Part shown: positions 36,554 through 46,565 of the stretch, piece after piece
How positions within the stretch are numbered: position 1 is the stretch's first letter
Layout: every line of letters begins with the position of its first letter
Source of the DNA: Winogradskyella psychrotolerans RS-3
GTDB lineage: Bacteria > Bacteroidota > Bacteroidia > Flavobacteriales > Flavobacteriaceae
Reading direction: 5' to 3'
Assembly (NCBI RefSeq): GCF_000427335.1
Contig: NZ_ATMR01000034.1
Coordinates: 1 to 64,000, forward strand
Length of the DNA: 64,000 nt
Notes under the pieces: model-generated
Databases searched by the model: none
What the model was told of the DNA's origin: nothing
The model's input: only the letters and a program-made list of their open reading frames with translations
Translations under genes and position numbers: made by a program

Positions 36554-37597
36554 ATGTATAAAGCTTTAATAAGACCTATTTTATTTCTTTTCGACCCAGA
36601 AAAAGTACATTATTTTACCTTTTCTCTAATTCGGAATTTATCTAAAATACCAGGAGTTAAAAGTATATTTAAAGCCATGTATGTTGTTGAAGATAAACAA
36701 TTGGAACGTGAATTATTCGGATTAAAATTTAAGAACCCTGTCGGTCTAGCAGCAGGTTTTGATAAAAATGCCGTTTTATATAATGAATTGGCCAACTTCG
36801 GATTCGGTTTTATTGAAATAGGAACGGTTACACCAAAGGCACAAGAAGGCAATCCTAAACAACGTTTATTTAGATTAAAGGACGATAAAGGCATTATTAA
36901 CCGCATGGGTTTTAATAATGACGGTTTGCAAGCTGCTATTTCTCAATTAAAGAAAAATAAAGGACAATTAATCATTGGTGGGAATATTGGGAAAAATACC
37001 CAAACGCTTCCTGAAAATTATACTAAAGATTATCTGGAGTGTTTTAATGCATTACATCCTTATGTCGATTATTTTGTACTTAACGTCAGTTGTCCAAATG
37101 TAGGAAGCCATGCTAAACTGAATGATAAAGATTATTTGTTAGAACTTATTTCTACGGTACAAAAAGCCAATGCTACATTTAGTAAGCAGAAACCAATTCT
37201 ACTTAAAATAGCACCAGATTTAAACGACGTTCAATTAGATGAGATTGTAGAATTAATTGCAGAAACCAATCTCGATGGTGTTATTGCAAGTAATACATCT
37301 ATCGACCGAACAGATTTAAAAGCGAGTGATGCACGACTTAATGAAATTGGAAATGGAGGTTTAAGCGGACAACCAATTAAAGACAAATCGACTAAAGTCA
37401 TTCAGTATTTAGCTGAGAAAAGTAACAAGTCTTTTCCTATTATTGGAGTCGGAGGTATTCATTCTGCTACTGACGCTTTGGCGAAATTGGAAGCTGGTGC
37501 AGATTTGGTGCAGGTGTATACCGGTTTTATTTATGAAGGACCTTCTCTAGTAAAACAAATTAATAAGGCCTTATTGAAGTTAAATTGCTCTAATTAA
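36554..37597 (+). CDS. pyrD: Quinone-dependent dihydroorotate dehydrogenase
   Basis: 347 aa from ATG 36554; 25 upstream codons in frame have no family similarity and a TATTTTTG box (TTATTTTTGC around 36527-36536) lies inside them. Class 2 DHODH: hydrophobic N-terminal segment ([19 protein letters not shown]), FMN site [27 protein letters not shown], catalytic loop [15 protein letters not shown], and [20 protein letters not shown]. Oxidises dihydroorotate to orotate at the membrane in pyrimidine synthesis. Its stop overlaps the convergent T9SS gene by 8 bp. Confidence 0.9.
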   Translation: MYKALIRPILFLFDPEKVHYFTFSLIRNLSKIPGVKSIFKAMYVVEDKQLERELFGLKFKNPVGLAAGFDKNAVLYNELANFGFGFIEIGTVTPKAQEGNPKQRLFRLKDDKGIINRMGFNNDGLQAAISQLKKNKGQLIIGGNIGKNTQTLPENYTKDYLECFNALHPYVDYFVLNVSCPNVGSHAKLNDKDYLLELISTVQKANATFSKQKPILLKIAPDLNDVQLDEIVELIAETNLDGVIASNTSIDRTDLKASDARLNEIGNGGLSGQPIKDKSTKVIQYLAEKSNKSFPIIGVGGIHSATDALAKLEAGADLVQVYTGFIYEGPSLVKQINKALLKLNCSN

Positions 37598-38519
37598 CTA
37601 TTAGTCTTTTGTTGTTAACACTACCTGAAGTGTTTTCTAATTGAACAATGTAAACTCCTTTATTTAGATTTGAAATATCTATAGCAAGATTGTCTTTATT
37701 ATTTGAGTTATCAACGTGCATCACTTGTTTACCTAATAAATCGTAAAAAATAACGCTATTTAGTAACCTTGAATTCGTAATAGTTACTCTAACCGTATCA
37801 TTTGGATTAGGAAATAGTTTAATATCCTCATTTTTATTAAAATCCTCAGTACTTAAAGTAATAGCGATTAATGTGATTGTTAAAGTTCCAATTTTTTCCG
37901 AATTAAAGGGATAGCCTTCTACACCTGCCACATTAGTAATAACACCACTAGGATCTGTAGCTATGTTGTCTCCAGAATAATTAAATCCGTCCTTTGTTCC
38001 AGCATCATAAGGATACAAATCTATTGTAAATGTCTCTTTCCAGTTGTTTGTATTTATATCCCATAAATCAAGGTTACTCACAGCGATTATCCAGTCTGGA
38101 CTTGGAGCAATCATAGACGTTAATGTCAGTAAAGGGAAATCTTCGGAAAGAATCACATCAACTAGCGTTGCAGACGATATTGCAGCATAATCGTCAAAAG
38201 TCGTAGAAAGCCATTGTTCTGCATCACCAGCATTTATTGCCGTTTGTACTTCTGTATTAAAAATAACATTATCTCCTAACTCAGCAACATTTTTAATACC
38301 AGGCGAGGCTGTACCTCCTAATTCTATAAATGTGATATCATTGTTATGAGTGGCACCAACTAAATCAGACCAGTGTGCATTACTTGGTAAAGGACCATGA
38401 TCATTAGAATTCCATGTACTAGTAAAATTAATATTGTAACTTGCAAAGGACTGTGCACTAATATTATTTGAGACAATTAGTATAAAAAATGAAATAAGTG
38501 TAAGTATAATCTTTTTCAT
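37590..38519 (-). CDS. Secreted protein with T9SS type A sorting domain
   Basis: 309 aa. Signal peptide ([16 protein letters not shown]), a central spondin-like domain ([61 protein letters not shown]), and a C-terminal type IX sorting domain of ~75 residues ([38 protein letters not shown]). The spondin-like pattern suggests an extracellular binding protein. Exported through the type IX system and probably surface-linked. Tail-to-tail overlap with pyrD. Confidence 0.8.
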   Translation of the reverse strand: MKKIILTLISFFILIVSNNISAQSFASYNINFTSTWNSNDHGPLPSNAHWSDLVGATHNNDITFIELGGTASPGIKNVAELGDNVIFNTEVQTAINAGDAEQWLSTTFDDYAAISSATLVDVILSEDFPLLTLTSMIAPSPDWIIAVSNLDLWDINTNNWKETFTIDLYPYDAGTKDGFNYSGDNIATDPSGVITNVAGVEGYPFNSEKIGTLTITLIAITLSTEDFNKNEDIKLFPNPNDTVRVTITNSRLLNSVIFYDLLGKQVMHVDNSNNKDNLAIDISNLNKGVYIVQLENTSGSVNNKRLIVN

Positions 38520-38616
38520 AGTAATTTTAATGTGTTCTGAAACTTAATTCGATTTAAGTCATGGAAATTTACATAATTTTTCGGGTTTTATATTATTTTC
38601 GAACAAACATTAATAA

Positions 38617-39234
38617 TTGAATTACGACATACTTATATCATTCGCATTAGCGACATCAGTATTGGCAATTTCGCCAGGGCCAGATAATATTTATGTTTTA
38701 GTACAAAGTATTAGTCATGGTAAATCTTATGGATTAGCAACGGTCTGCGGTTTAATTACTGGTTGTATAATTCATACCACCTTATTAGCCTTTGGTGTTT
38801 CTGCTATCATAGCAGCGAACGAAAATCTGTTTTTCGGTATTAAACTTTTGGGAGCGATTTATCTGTTATATCTAGCCTACAAAGTCTTTAAGTCTGATGC
38901 AAGTCTTAATTTTAATTCTGAACATGTGCCTAAGAAAAGTCTAAAACAATTATTTGTTCAAGGTTTTTTTATGAATGTCCTCAACCCAAAAGTGACCATT
39001 TTCTTTTTAGCTTTTTTTCCTGGGTTTCTATTTAGTGAAACCATGAGCACCGTTTGGCAATTTTATATTTTAGGTGGACTTTTCATGCTGGTGTCTTTCA
39101 TTATTTTTTCTTCAATTGCTTTATTAGCAGGTCAGATTAAAACCTACACATTAAAACATAAAAACTCAGGCTTAGTTTTAAAATGGCTTCAGATTGTGGT
39201 TTTTATAGGGATTGCGGTTTTTATTCTCATTTAG
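38617..39234 (+). CDS. LysE family amino-acid exporter
   Basis: 205 aa with about five to six membrane helices. N-terminal SFALATSVLAISPGPDNIYV carries the LysE/RhtB signature (SPGPD), followed by GLITGCIIHTTLLAFGVS and FMNVLNPKVTIFFLAFFPG. Exports amino acids or related compounds. It starts with TTG right after an in-frame stop, so there is no alternative start upstream. Confidence 0.85.
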   Translation: MNYDILISFALATSVLAISPGPDNIYVLVQSISHGKSYGLATVCGLITGCIIHTTLLAFGVSAIIAANENLFFGIKLLGAIYLLYLAYKVFKSDASLNFNSEHVPKKSLKQLFVQGFFMNVLNPKVTIFFLAFFPGFLFSETMSTVWQFYILGGLFMLVSFIIFSSIALLAGQIKTYTLKHKNSGLVLKWLQIVVFIGIAVFILI

Positions 39235-39378
39235 AAAGATATTCTATATGACTTATGTTAACACATTGAGATAGTTATCGGAATCACTAATTTAGAAGAA
39301 TCATTTATGCTAATTATTATCGCCTTCAATTTCTATTTCGAGTTTAATTTCAATTTCAATTAATGTATATTTGAACTA

Positions 39379-40230
39379 ATGAATAAAGCGGTTAAAATAA
39401 TAGAATGCCCAAGAGATGCCATGCAAGGCATTAAGGCTTTTATACCTACAGAAAAGAAAGTACAATACATTCAATCTTTGCTTCGTGTCGGTTTTGATAC
39501 CATTGATTTCGGAAGTTTTGTATCTCCAAAAGCGATTCCGCAAATGGTTGATACCGCTGAAGTTTTAGCACAATTAGATCTGAGTAAAACGGAAAGTAAA
39601 TTGCTTGCTATTATAGCAAATACACGAGGAGCAAACGATGCTTCGGTGCATTCTGAAATTGATTATTTAGGATTTCCATTTTCAATATCAGAGAACTTTC
39701 AGATGCGTAATACACATAAAACAATAGCGCAATCTGTTGTGACCTTGTCTGAAATTTTAGAAGTCGCAGACAAAAGCAATAAACAGGTTGTGGTTTATAT
39801 TTCAATGGGTTTTGGAAACCCTTATGGTGATCCGTGGAATGTAGATATCGTAGGGGAGTGGACGGAACGCTTATCTAAAATGGGAGTTAGTATATTGTCA
39901 TTAAGCGATACCATTGGAAGTTCAGATCCAGAGAATATTAACTATTTATTTTCAAATTTAATTCCCGAATATTCAAACATAGAATTTGGTGCCCATTTGC
40001 ATACCACACCAACGTCTTGGTTCGAAAAAATTGACGCCGCCTACAAAGCGGGTTGCCGACGTTTTGATGGAGCTATACAAGGTTTTGGTGGTTGCCCAAT
40101 GGCAAAAGATGATCTTACAGGTAATATGCCAACCGAGAAAATGTTGTCGTATTTTACTCAAAAAAAAGCACACGAGCTCAATGCGATGAGTTTTGAGAGT
40201 TCTTATAATGAAGCGACTAAGATTTTTTAG
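39379..40230 (+). CDS. Hydroxymethylglutaryl-CoA lyase
   Basis: 283 aa HMGL-like TIM barrel: VKIIECPRDAMQGIKAFIPT (the active-site Arg-Asp is in ECPRD), VGFDTIDFGSFVSPKAIPQM, LSDTIGSSDPENI, FGAHLHTTPTSW (metal HxH) and the C-terminal cysteine loop IQGFGGCPMAKDDLTGNMPT. Cleaves HMG-CoA to acetoacetate and acetyl-CoA in leucine breakdown. Alone, ended by a terminator shared with the convergent HmuY gene. Confidence 0.88.
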   Translation: MNKAVKIIECPRDAMQGIKAFIPTEKKVQYIQSLLRVGFDTIDFGSFVSPKAIPQMVDTAEVLAQLDLSKTESKLLAIIANTRGANDASVHSEIDYLGFPFSISENFQMRNTHKTIAQSVVTLSEILEVADKSNKQVVVYISMGFGNPYGDPWNVDIVGEWTERLSKMGVSILSLSDTIGSSDPENINYLFSNLIPEYSNIEFGAHLHTTPTSWFEKIDAAYKAGCRRFDGAIQGFGGCPMAKDDLTGNMPTEKMLSYFTQKKAHELNAMSFESSYNEATKIF

Positions 40231-40244
40231 TGTGTATCATTAAA

Positions 40245-40278
40245 AAAAAAAGCCTCATTGAAAATGAAGGCTTTTTTA
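40245..40278. terminator. Bidirectional terminator between HMGL and HmuY genes
   Basis: AAAAAGCCTCATT pairs with AATGAAGGCTTTTT with one bulged base; A run on the left and T run on the right, so it can end both convergent genes. Confidence 0.75.
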
Positions 40279-40295
40279 ATATTTATTTTAAAAGT

Positions 40296-41393
40296 TTACT
40301 GTAATAAACTATATACAAACTCAGGATGACCACGTTCTCCTTCAGCGTTAGTTAAGGCTAAGAATTTCAATTTGTAAAGATTACCATCTGTATCATTAAT
40401 TATATAAAAGACGTTATCTTTAAGAGAAGGTAATGAACCTGGTCCGCCACCATTTCTCCAGCTGCTTCCTACACTTCTTTGATCATTAGAAAAATTAGAT
40501 GCAGCAACATCATTTATTGTGAAATTGTCATAAGATAGTTCCGTATTTTCTTCAGTATCTATCATATAAATAGCTACGTTAGCTAAGTTATTTGAAGCTA
40601 CAAAGTCTCCATAGAAATAAGCACCGTAACTATCTGGTCCGGCGAAAACTTCATCGGTGAAAGTTGTAAAGTTTAAATCCCAACTTGAAGATGTTGGTTC
40701 AACGTTAACAATACTTTCTGTATTAAAGCTAAAGAATGTAAAGTTAAAGTTGCTGTCTTTAGAGATTGTGATTTCCTCATGTGTAGTGGCGTCCAAGTCG
40801 GCATATTGAATGGTGTAGTCATTCCCATTTCTTAATACTCGGATTTTTTTCCAACCTCTTTCTTCATCTTTTAAATCAACAGAACCGGTTGCAGGTATTT
40901 CTGTACCTACTTCACTACCTAGATTAATCAAATATACTTTGTTTTCAGAGTCTGTAGCAGATATGTCACTGATAGCAGTACCATATATGTTTCCGTCAAA
41001 AGCATCAACAAAAGCTAAATTTGAAGTATCAAAAATACCAACTTTAGCTAGTGGTTGTACATCTATTACTTCTTGAATTGTTGAATTTACGGCATCAATA
41101 TCTGTAAATGATAATTCTGCTGCAGCCATTTCTATAGAACCATTAATAGCAACCCTGAAATCTGAACCAGAGTAAAATCCTAGGTCCCAAGAATCACGTT
41201 GCGCTGATGTCGTTGTGTTTGTACTTAAATCAATATAGACTTGGTTTTGTTGATTAGGGCCTCCAACTTCTGGAGCGATAGAAGCACCTTCAATCACAAT
41301 CGTAAGCGGGCCAGAAACGTCGTCGTCGCTACTACAGCTAGAAAATGCAATAATACATAGGCATAGAGCCGTTTTTAAAAATTTATTTGTCAT
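40296..41393 (-). CDS. HmuY-family heme/iron-related lipoprotein
   Basis: 365 aa with SPII signal (LKTALCLCIIAFSSCSSDDD). HmuY-like beta-sandwich pattern: NQVYIDLSTNTTTSAQRDSW, DLGFYSGSDFRVAINGS, SSWDLNFTTFTDE, and FVYSLLQ at the end. HmuY proteins bind heme at the outer surface and hand it to a TonB receptor. 12 bp after the TonB receptor gene in the same operon. Heme binding here is by family; ligand residues are not certain. Confidence 0.8.
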   Translation of the reverse strand: MTNKFLKTALCLCIIAFSSCSSDDDVSGPLTIVIEGASIAPEVGGPNQQNQVYIDLSTNTTTSAQRDSWDLGFYSGSDFRVAINGSIEMAAAELSFTDIDAVNSTIQEVIDVQPLAKVGIFDTSNLAFVDAFDGNIYGTAISDISATDSENKVYLINLGSEVGTEIPATGSVDLKDEERGWKKIRVLRNGNDYTIQYADLDATTHEEITISKDSNFNFTFFSFNTESIVNVEPTSSSWDLNFTTFTDEVFAGPDSYGAYFYGDFVASNNLANVAIYMIDTEENTELSYDNFTINDVAASNFSNDQRSVGSSWRNGGGPGSLPSLKDNVFYIINDTDGNLYKLKFLALTNAEGERGHPEFVYSLLQ

Positions 41394-41405
41394 AATATTT
41401 AGTGT

Positions 41406-43544
41406 TTAAAAATTTAGGTTATATAATAGTTTTAAATAAAAAGATCTTCCGTAGCCTAACAATAAAGCATTACTGTTAGTAGAGTGTGTGCCACCAGTGG
41501 CAGCATTGTTAACGTTTACATTGGTGACATCTAATAGGTTTCGTGCACCAAGCGTAACTTTAATTTTATTGTCTAAAAATGATTTTTTGATAGAGGCGTC
41601 TAACCAACTGTAAGCATCCGTTGTCGCTTTTGAGAATGTTGAATTACCATCCGTATCAGATCCAGATGCTAGGTATTGTTCTTGCTCTCCGTTGTATTTT
41701 AATAATAAGGTGAATGACGTATCCCAAGGCTCCACAAAATAGGATGTACTTGTATTCACTTGAAAATTGTACAGAAAATCATCAGTGCCATTAACTTCAT
41801 TACTATTGATTCTAGAAATACCTTGAAACGTTGCGCCTAAGTTGAATGATAACTTATCTAACTTCAACGAGTTTTCTAATGAAAGACTCCACAGTTTAAA
41901 TTTATCAATGTTTATAAATTGATATCGCAATGGACTGGTATTAACAACAGCCAGATCAATTCTATCTGAAACATCTACATAACTTAATTTTAAGTTGTTG
42001 ACTAGAGAAAGCTCATTAAACCAACTTCTCTTTTTTAGATTCACAAAGGCTGAAAATCCATTCTCTGGATTTAAGTTTTCATTACCCTGAACATCATGAT
42101 TAGAATCTACAAAATAGTAGTATAACTCTTCAAAATTAGGCGTTCTATAAGAGGTGCCAACGTTGGCTCTAAGTTCAAAACCATGATCCATTAAATAACG
42201 CGCACTTAAAGAGCCCATTAATTTCGATTTAAAAAGTGAGTTATATTCATAACGTACACCAGGTCGTAAAGAGAATGCATTGGATAAGTTTAATTCGGAA
42301 GACCCAAAAATGGCTGAATTAGTCTGCTTATTGGTTTTATCTTGTTGGGTAAGATCACCTGAAGCTTGTGTGTCAAAGCCTTCAATATAGCGCGCTTCAT
42401 AACCGAGTTGGAAATTATAAAAATCACTTTTCACTAAGTTGTCTATAGTTCCTTTAGAAAAGAAGACTTTACTAGATTGGTAGGTTTCATCCGTTTCATT
42501 GCTGCGTTCTTTACTTAAAATGAAATAGTTAAATTCGTTTAAGTCGCGTTCTTGTTGTTGGTAGGAGAGTGCTACGTTATAGTTAGCTCCAGAATTTAGG
42601 TTACCATCAATATTAAGATTGTTGACAAATCGGTTGGTGGTAAATATGCGATCTGTAGCAGATGGATTACTCGTTTGATTTTGAGTATCAATATTCGCTC
42701 TTACGGCGGCATCATAGTAATTAATTTGCTCGTTAAAGTATTCAAACTTGTATAGTACTCTAAAATTATTGCCTTTATAATTAATTAAAGCATTGGTGTT
42801 TAATTGCTGTTTTGGTAACCATTCGTAGCCTCTAAGACCATCATTTTGGTAATAATCTTGTCCTTGGCGCTGGTTGAAAAAACCTGCGAAATCATTTCGG
42901 TTAGCTCCAATTTTAGCCATCCATTTCTCATTAATATTATGAGCCACGCTAAGAGATTGTATATGCCTACCTTCATCAAACAAAGCATACTCATCACTTA
43001 CGGTTTCTTCTTGTAAATAGGCTCGAATGTTCCATGTGTTAGCAATAGACTTTTTGGTAATGATATTAATCACTCCAGAAACAGCATTCGCACCAAATTC
43101 CACTCCCATTGCGCCTTCAACAATCTCAATACGTTCAATATCATCGAGATTAATTTGAGTTAAATCAATGTCATTCCCTAAACCATTATCACTAACCATG
43201 GGGATGTTATCCACTAAAATATTGAAATATTGCGAGTCCAATCCAAAGAACGAAATCGTAGATCGTCCTGTTTGAGCATTAGGAATTATAGTAAGATTAA
43301 GGTTGAAATTTAATAAATCGGCCAGATTGTTAGCGGCAACTTGTTCAATCTGAGTTCTATTAATAACAATGACATTATGTACGGACTTTTTAATTGAGGT
43401 TGGATTATACTGACCAGTAACAACGACTTCATCTAAAGGTTTAACTGTAACACTGTCCGTTGGTATTTTACTTTTCTGAGCAAAAGACCACGAAAAGAAA
43501 ATAATTGAAAAATAAATTGAGATTTTATTTTTATTTAGACTCAT
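41406..43544 (-). CDS. TonB-dependent receptor, partner of HmuY
   Basis: 712 aa. Signal peptide (ISIYFSIIFFSWSFAQ), TonB-box region (SVTVKPLDEVVVTGQ), plug domain ~45-165 (NNLADLLNFNLNLTI, RIEIVEGAMGVEFGANAVSG, VINIITKK), then a 22-strand-type barrel ending in YLKLLYNLNF. No CarboxypepD-reg domain and no SusC features, so of the metal/heme uptake class. Operon with the HmuY lipoprotein gene; divergent from the DUF6607 gene across a palindrome. Confidence 0.88.
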   Translation of the reverse strand: MSLNKNKISIYFSIIFFSWSFAQKSKIPTDSVTVKPLDEVVVTGQYNPTSIKKSVHNVIVINRTQIEQVAANNLADLLNFNLNLTIIPNAQTGRSTISFFGLDSQYFNILVDNIPMVSDNGLGNDIDLTQINLDDIERIEIVEGAMGVEFGANAVSGVINIITKKSIANTWNIRAYLQEETVSDEYALFDEGRHIQSLSVAHNINEKWMAKIGANRNDFAGFFNQRQGQDYYQNDGLRGYEWLPKQQLNTNALINYKGNNFRVLYKFEYFNEQINYYDAAVRANIDTQNQTSNPSATDRIFTTNRFVNNLNIDGNLNSGANYNVALSYQQQERDLNEFNYFILSKERSNETDETYQSSKVFFSKGTIDNLVKSDFYNFQLGYEARYIEGFDTQASGDLTQQDKTNKQTNSAIFGSSELNLSNAFSLRPGVRYEYNSLFKSKLMGSLSARYLMDHGFELRANVGTSYRTPNFEELYYYFVDSNHDVQGNENLNPENGFSAFVNLKKRSWFNELSLVNNLKLSYVDVSDRIDLAVVNTSPLRYQFINIDKFKLWSLSLENSLKLDKLSFNLGATFQGISRINSNEVNGTDDFLYNFQVNTSTSYFVEPWDTSFTLLLKYNGEQEQYLASGSDTDGNSTFSKATTDAYSWLDASIKKSFLDNKIKVTLGARNLLDVTNVNVNNAATGGTHSTNSNALLLGYGRSFYLKLLYNLNF

Positions 43545-43572
43545 TCTTGATAAATTTGTCGCAAATATAGAA

Positions 43573-43599
43573 TCTTATTTTAATTCATTCTAAATAAGA
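43573..43599. promoter_or_regulatory. Candidate Fur-like operator between divergent iron genes
   Basis: TCTTATTT (43573-43580) and AAATAAGA (43592-43599) form a perfect 8-bp inverted repeat, 11-bp gap, centred at 43586 and placed between the start of the TonB receptor (43544) and the DUF6607 gene (43647). AT-rich symmetry and location fit an iron regulator site; the protein is not known. Confidence 0.45.
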
Positions 43600-43646
43600 A
43601 TAGTTTTTTTTGAATAATTTTAAAACACATTATTTATCTTTTAAAT

Positions 43647-44549
43647 ATGAAAAAAGTAGTACCAGTTTTAGCCATTGTATTAGCATTTACTTTGAGCAGT
43701 AACGCACAAAAAAAGAAGACTCTAGATCAGGAAGCCATTAAAGATATGTGTGGTTGTTTTGAAGTAACGTTCAATTTTACTGAAACCTTCAACTATAGTA
43801 ATGATTCGCTTTATAGACCTTCAGAAACCAAAGTTGATAAAGGTTTAGAGTACGCTTTTGCTATAGAAGATGAAGATGATAAAATTTCAATTCAACATTT
43901 ATTACAAGTTGGACGACCTGATAGTCCACATATTGTAAAACACTGGAGACAAGATTGGTTATTTCAAAATCAAGACTTTTATATGTATAATGGAGATAAT
44001 AATTGGACCTTTGAAAAAAAATCTAAGGATGATGTAAAAGGGCAGTGGACACAGAAAGTGTTTCAAGTAGATGATAGTCCACGTTATGAAGGTTCTGGGA
44101 CTTGGGTTCATGTAGATGGTAAGAATTATTGGGAAAATACAACAACAGCACCATTACCAAGACGTGAATACACCAAACGTAGCGATTACAATATTACATT
44201 AAGGGGTAACCGTCATGAGATTACTAACTATGGTTGGGCACACGACCAAGATAATGATAAAGTGTTACGAGAAACTGGAAAAGAAGATGTTATTATTGCA
44301 AAAGAAAAAGGATTTAATACTTATAAAAAAATAGATGATAGTAGATGTCAGGCCTCAATAGATTGGTGGAAAGTACAACAAGATAAGTGGGCTTCAGTGA
44401 GAGCGAAGTGGGCTGATGTTTATGGCAGAAACAAAGATTTAACTCTTAAAGAAAAAGTGGATAATAAAGTGTTGTTTAAATACTTATTAGACGACGACAT
44501 CACGGCCGAAAAAGACATTAATAGTATTATAGAATCTTTTGTAAAATAG
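43647..44549 (+). CDS. DUF6607-like secreted protein of iron locus
   Basis: 300 aa, signal peptide (VLAIVLAFTLSSNAQ). MCGCFEVTFNFTETFNYSND follows, with two cysteines; later HIVKHWRQDWLFQNQDFYMY, WTQKVFQVDDSPRYEGSGTW and NRHEITNYGWAHDQDNDKVL. Trp/Asp-rich beta-type protein; I recall this as DUF6607, often beside TonB heme/iron genes. Function unknown. First gene of the rightward set 43647-48762. Confidence 0.6.
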   Translation: MKKVVPVLAIVLAFTLSSNAQKKKTLDQEAIKDMCGCFEVTFNFTETFNYSNDSLYRPSETKVDKGLEYAFAIEDEDDKISIQHLLQVGRPDSPHIVKHWRQDWLFQNQDFYMYNGDNNWTFEKKSKDDVKGQWTQKVFQVDDSPRYEGSGTWVHVDGKNYWENTTTAPLPRREYTKRSDYNITLRGNRHEITNYGWAHDQDNDKVLRETGKEDVIIAKEKGFNTYKKIDDSRCQASIDWWKVQQDKWASVRAKWADVYGRNKDLTLKEKVDNKVLFKYLLDDDITAEKDINSIIESFVK

Positions 44550-44575
44550 AAAATTAAAAATAAACCATTATATAT

Positions 44576-46056
44576 ATGAAAACAATTAAATCGATACTAG
44601 TCATCCTTTTTGTGGCCTTGTCTTTATCTACTTTCGCACAGAATGAAAATATCTTTTTAGACCGTGAATTTTGGGGAACTCATCCAACGGTAGAAACAGT
44701 AAAGCAGAAAATAAAAGAAGGTAATAATCCTGCTGAAGCGAATGGTGGTAATTTTGATGGAGTCGTTTATGCGACGTTGCAAGATGCACCTTTGGAGACT
44801 ATTACTTACATGATTTCTCAAAAAGGAAATGACGTTAATAAATTAACACACGATGGTAGAACCTATGCGTTTTGGGCTGCTTATAAAGGCAATGTAGAAT
44901 TGGTGCAATACCTTTTAGAGAATGGTGCTAAAACTAATATAACAGACGATAAAGGGAATTCTATAATCAATTTTGCTGCTGGTTCTGGTCAACAAAATAC
45001 CAAAGTATATGATCTTGTGATTAAATATGGAGCAAACTTACAGAAAGATTTAAATACAGATGGAGCAAACGCTTTATTAATAGCAGCACCAAATGATCCA
45101 GATTTTAAATTGGTATCTTATTTTCAGTCTAAAGGATTAGATATTAATAGTGTGGACAGTGATGGTAATGGTATTTTTAATTACGTTACTAAAAAAGGTC
45201 AGATTGAATCATTAAATGCTTTATTAAAAAAGGAATCAAAGGAACTGATGAAGCTTTCATATTTGCCGCAAATGGAGCAAGAGGCACAACAAATGGCATT
45301 GAGGTTTATAAGTACTTAGAAAGTGTAGGTTTAAATCCGAATGTAACTAATAAGGAAGGTGAATCGGCACTACATATTTTGGCAACTAGAAGCAAAGATT
45401 TAGATATAATTAAATTTTTACTAGATAAAGGCTTAGAGGTGAGTACTAAAGATTCGAAAGGAAATAATGCCTTAATGCATGCAGCTTCAAGCAATAACTT
45501 AGAGGTCATTAAACTTTTAGCGGATAATATAAAAAGCCATGATGACATTAATAAGAAAGGCCAATCGGCTTTAACTTTAGCGGTAGGTGGTAATACTTCA
45601 GATATAGTTGAGTTTTTAATCAAAAAAGGTTATAAAACTGCTATTGTTGATACAGATGGAAATAATTTAACCTATTATTTAATCGAATCATACTCACCAA
45701 AAAACAAAGATGTATTTTCTGAAAAAATGGCATTATTAAAAGCCAATAAGGTCGACTTAACTCAAGTGCAAAAAAATGGAAATACTTGGTTTCATTTAGC
45801 AGTCGAAAAAAATAGCCTTGATTTATTAAAGTTGGCATTAAAAATGACTCAAGATATCAATGCAAAAAATAGTGAAGGAAATACCGCTTTGCACTTAGCG
45901 GCATTAAAAGCTAGTGACGATTCTATTCTTAAGTTTCTTATAGATAATGGAGCGAAGAAAAACATCGTTACAGATTTTGAAGAATCTGCTTATGATTTAG
46001 CAAAAGAAAATGAGTTGCTAAAAAAGAGTAATACCTCAATTGAATTTTTAAAATAA
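44576..46056 (+). CDS. Secreted ankyrin-repeat protein (frame broken)
   Basis: 493 aa when one A is added to the A6 run at 45226-45231; as given it splits at ~45319. Signal peptide (SILVILFVALSLSTFAQ), so periplasmic. About twelve ankyrin repeats, for example HDGRTYAFWAAYKGNVELVQ, DSKGNNALMHAASSNNLEVI, NSEGNTALHLAALKAS. Lies 26 bp after the DUF6607 gene and 13 bp before the DUF2271 gene. A scaffold in the same periplasmic system is likely from position; partner unknown. Confidence 0.8.
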
Positions 46057-46069
46057 TATAATTTTGAAT

Positions 46070-46555
46070 ATGAAGAACATACGTACAATCGCATTATTAT
46101 GTGTCGTAATATTTAGTTTAGTATCATTTACTAATCCAGTAGAATCTACAAAGTACAAATGCATGATTCAAATGACCAACTATACAGGTGAAGGAGCCTA
46201 TATTGTCATTTCATTATTGAATCCTGAAGGTGAGTATGTAGAAACCTTAAACGTTATTGGCGACGACGACGAATGGTATAATACCGTAGAGTCTTGGTGG
46301 GATTTTTACGGCAAAAAGCGTAACGATATTGATGCTATTACAGGAGCTACAGTGAGCGGAGGTGAGCGTACTATTAATGTCATTGAAATTGATAACGACA
46401 AGCTAGATAAAGGTTATAAATTAAGATTTGAAACAGCTGTTGAAGATCAAGACTATTACGAAAGTGATGTGGAATTTGAGTTAACCTCAGAAACCATTAA
46501 GTCTAAAGTAGAAGGCCAAGGTTTTATCCGTTACATCCGAATGATGCCTCAATAA
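46070..46555 (+). CDS. DUF2271 protein with FMN-attachment motif
   Basis: 161 aa from ATG 46070 (a TTG two codons earlier is also possible). Signal peptide (IALLCVVIFSLVSF). DUF2271 domain ~28-160: CMIQMTNYTGEGAYIVISLL, WWDFYGKKR, then DAITGATVSGG. TGAT with Thr94 fits the ApbE target pattern (D-x-x-T/S-G-A-T), so covalent FMN on Thr94 is predicted. Periplasmic flavin carrier between the PepSY reductase encoded 10 bp downstream and an electron acceptor is the likely role. Confidence 0.82.
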   Translation: MKNIRTIALLCVVIFSLVSFTNPVESTKYKCMIQMTNYTGEGAYIVISLLNPEGEYVETLNVIGDDDEWYNTVESWWDFYGKKRNDIDAITGATVSGGERTINVIEIDNDKLDKGYKLRFETAVEDQDYYESDVEFELTSETIKSKVEGQGFIRYIRMMPQ

Positions 46556-46565
46556 AACAGACACT

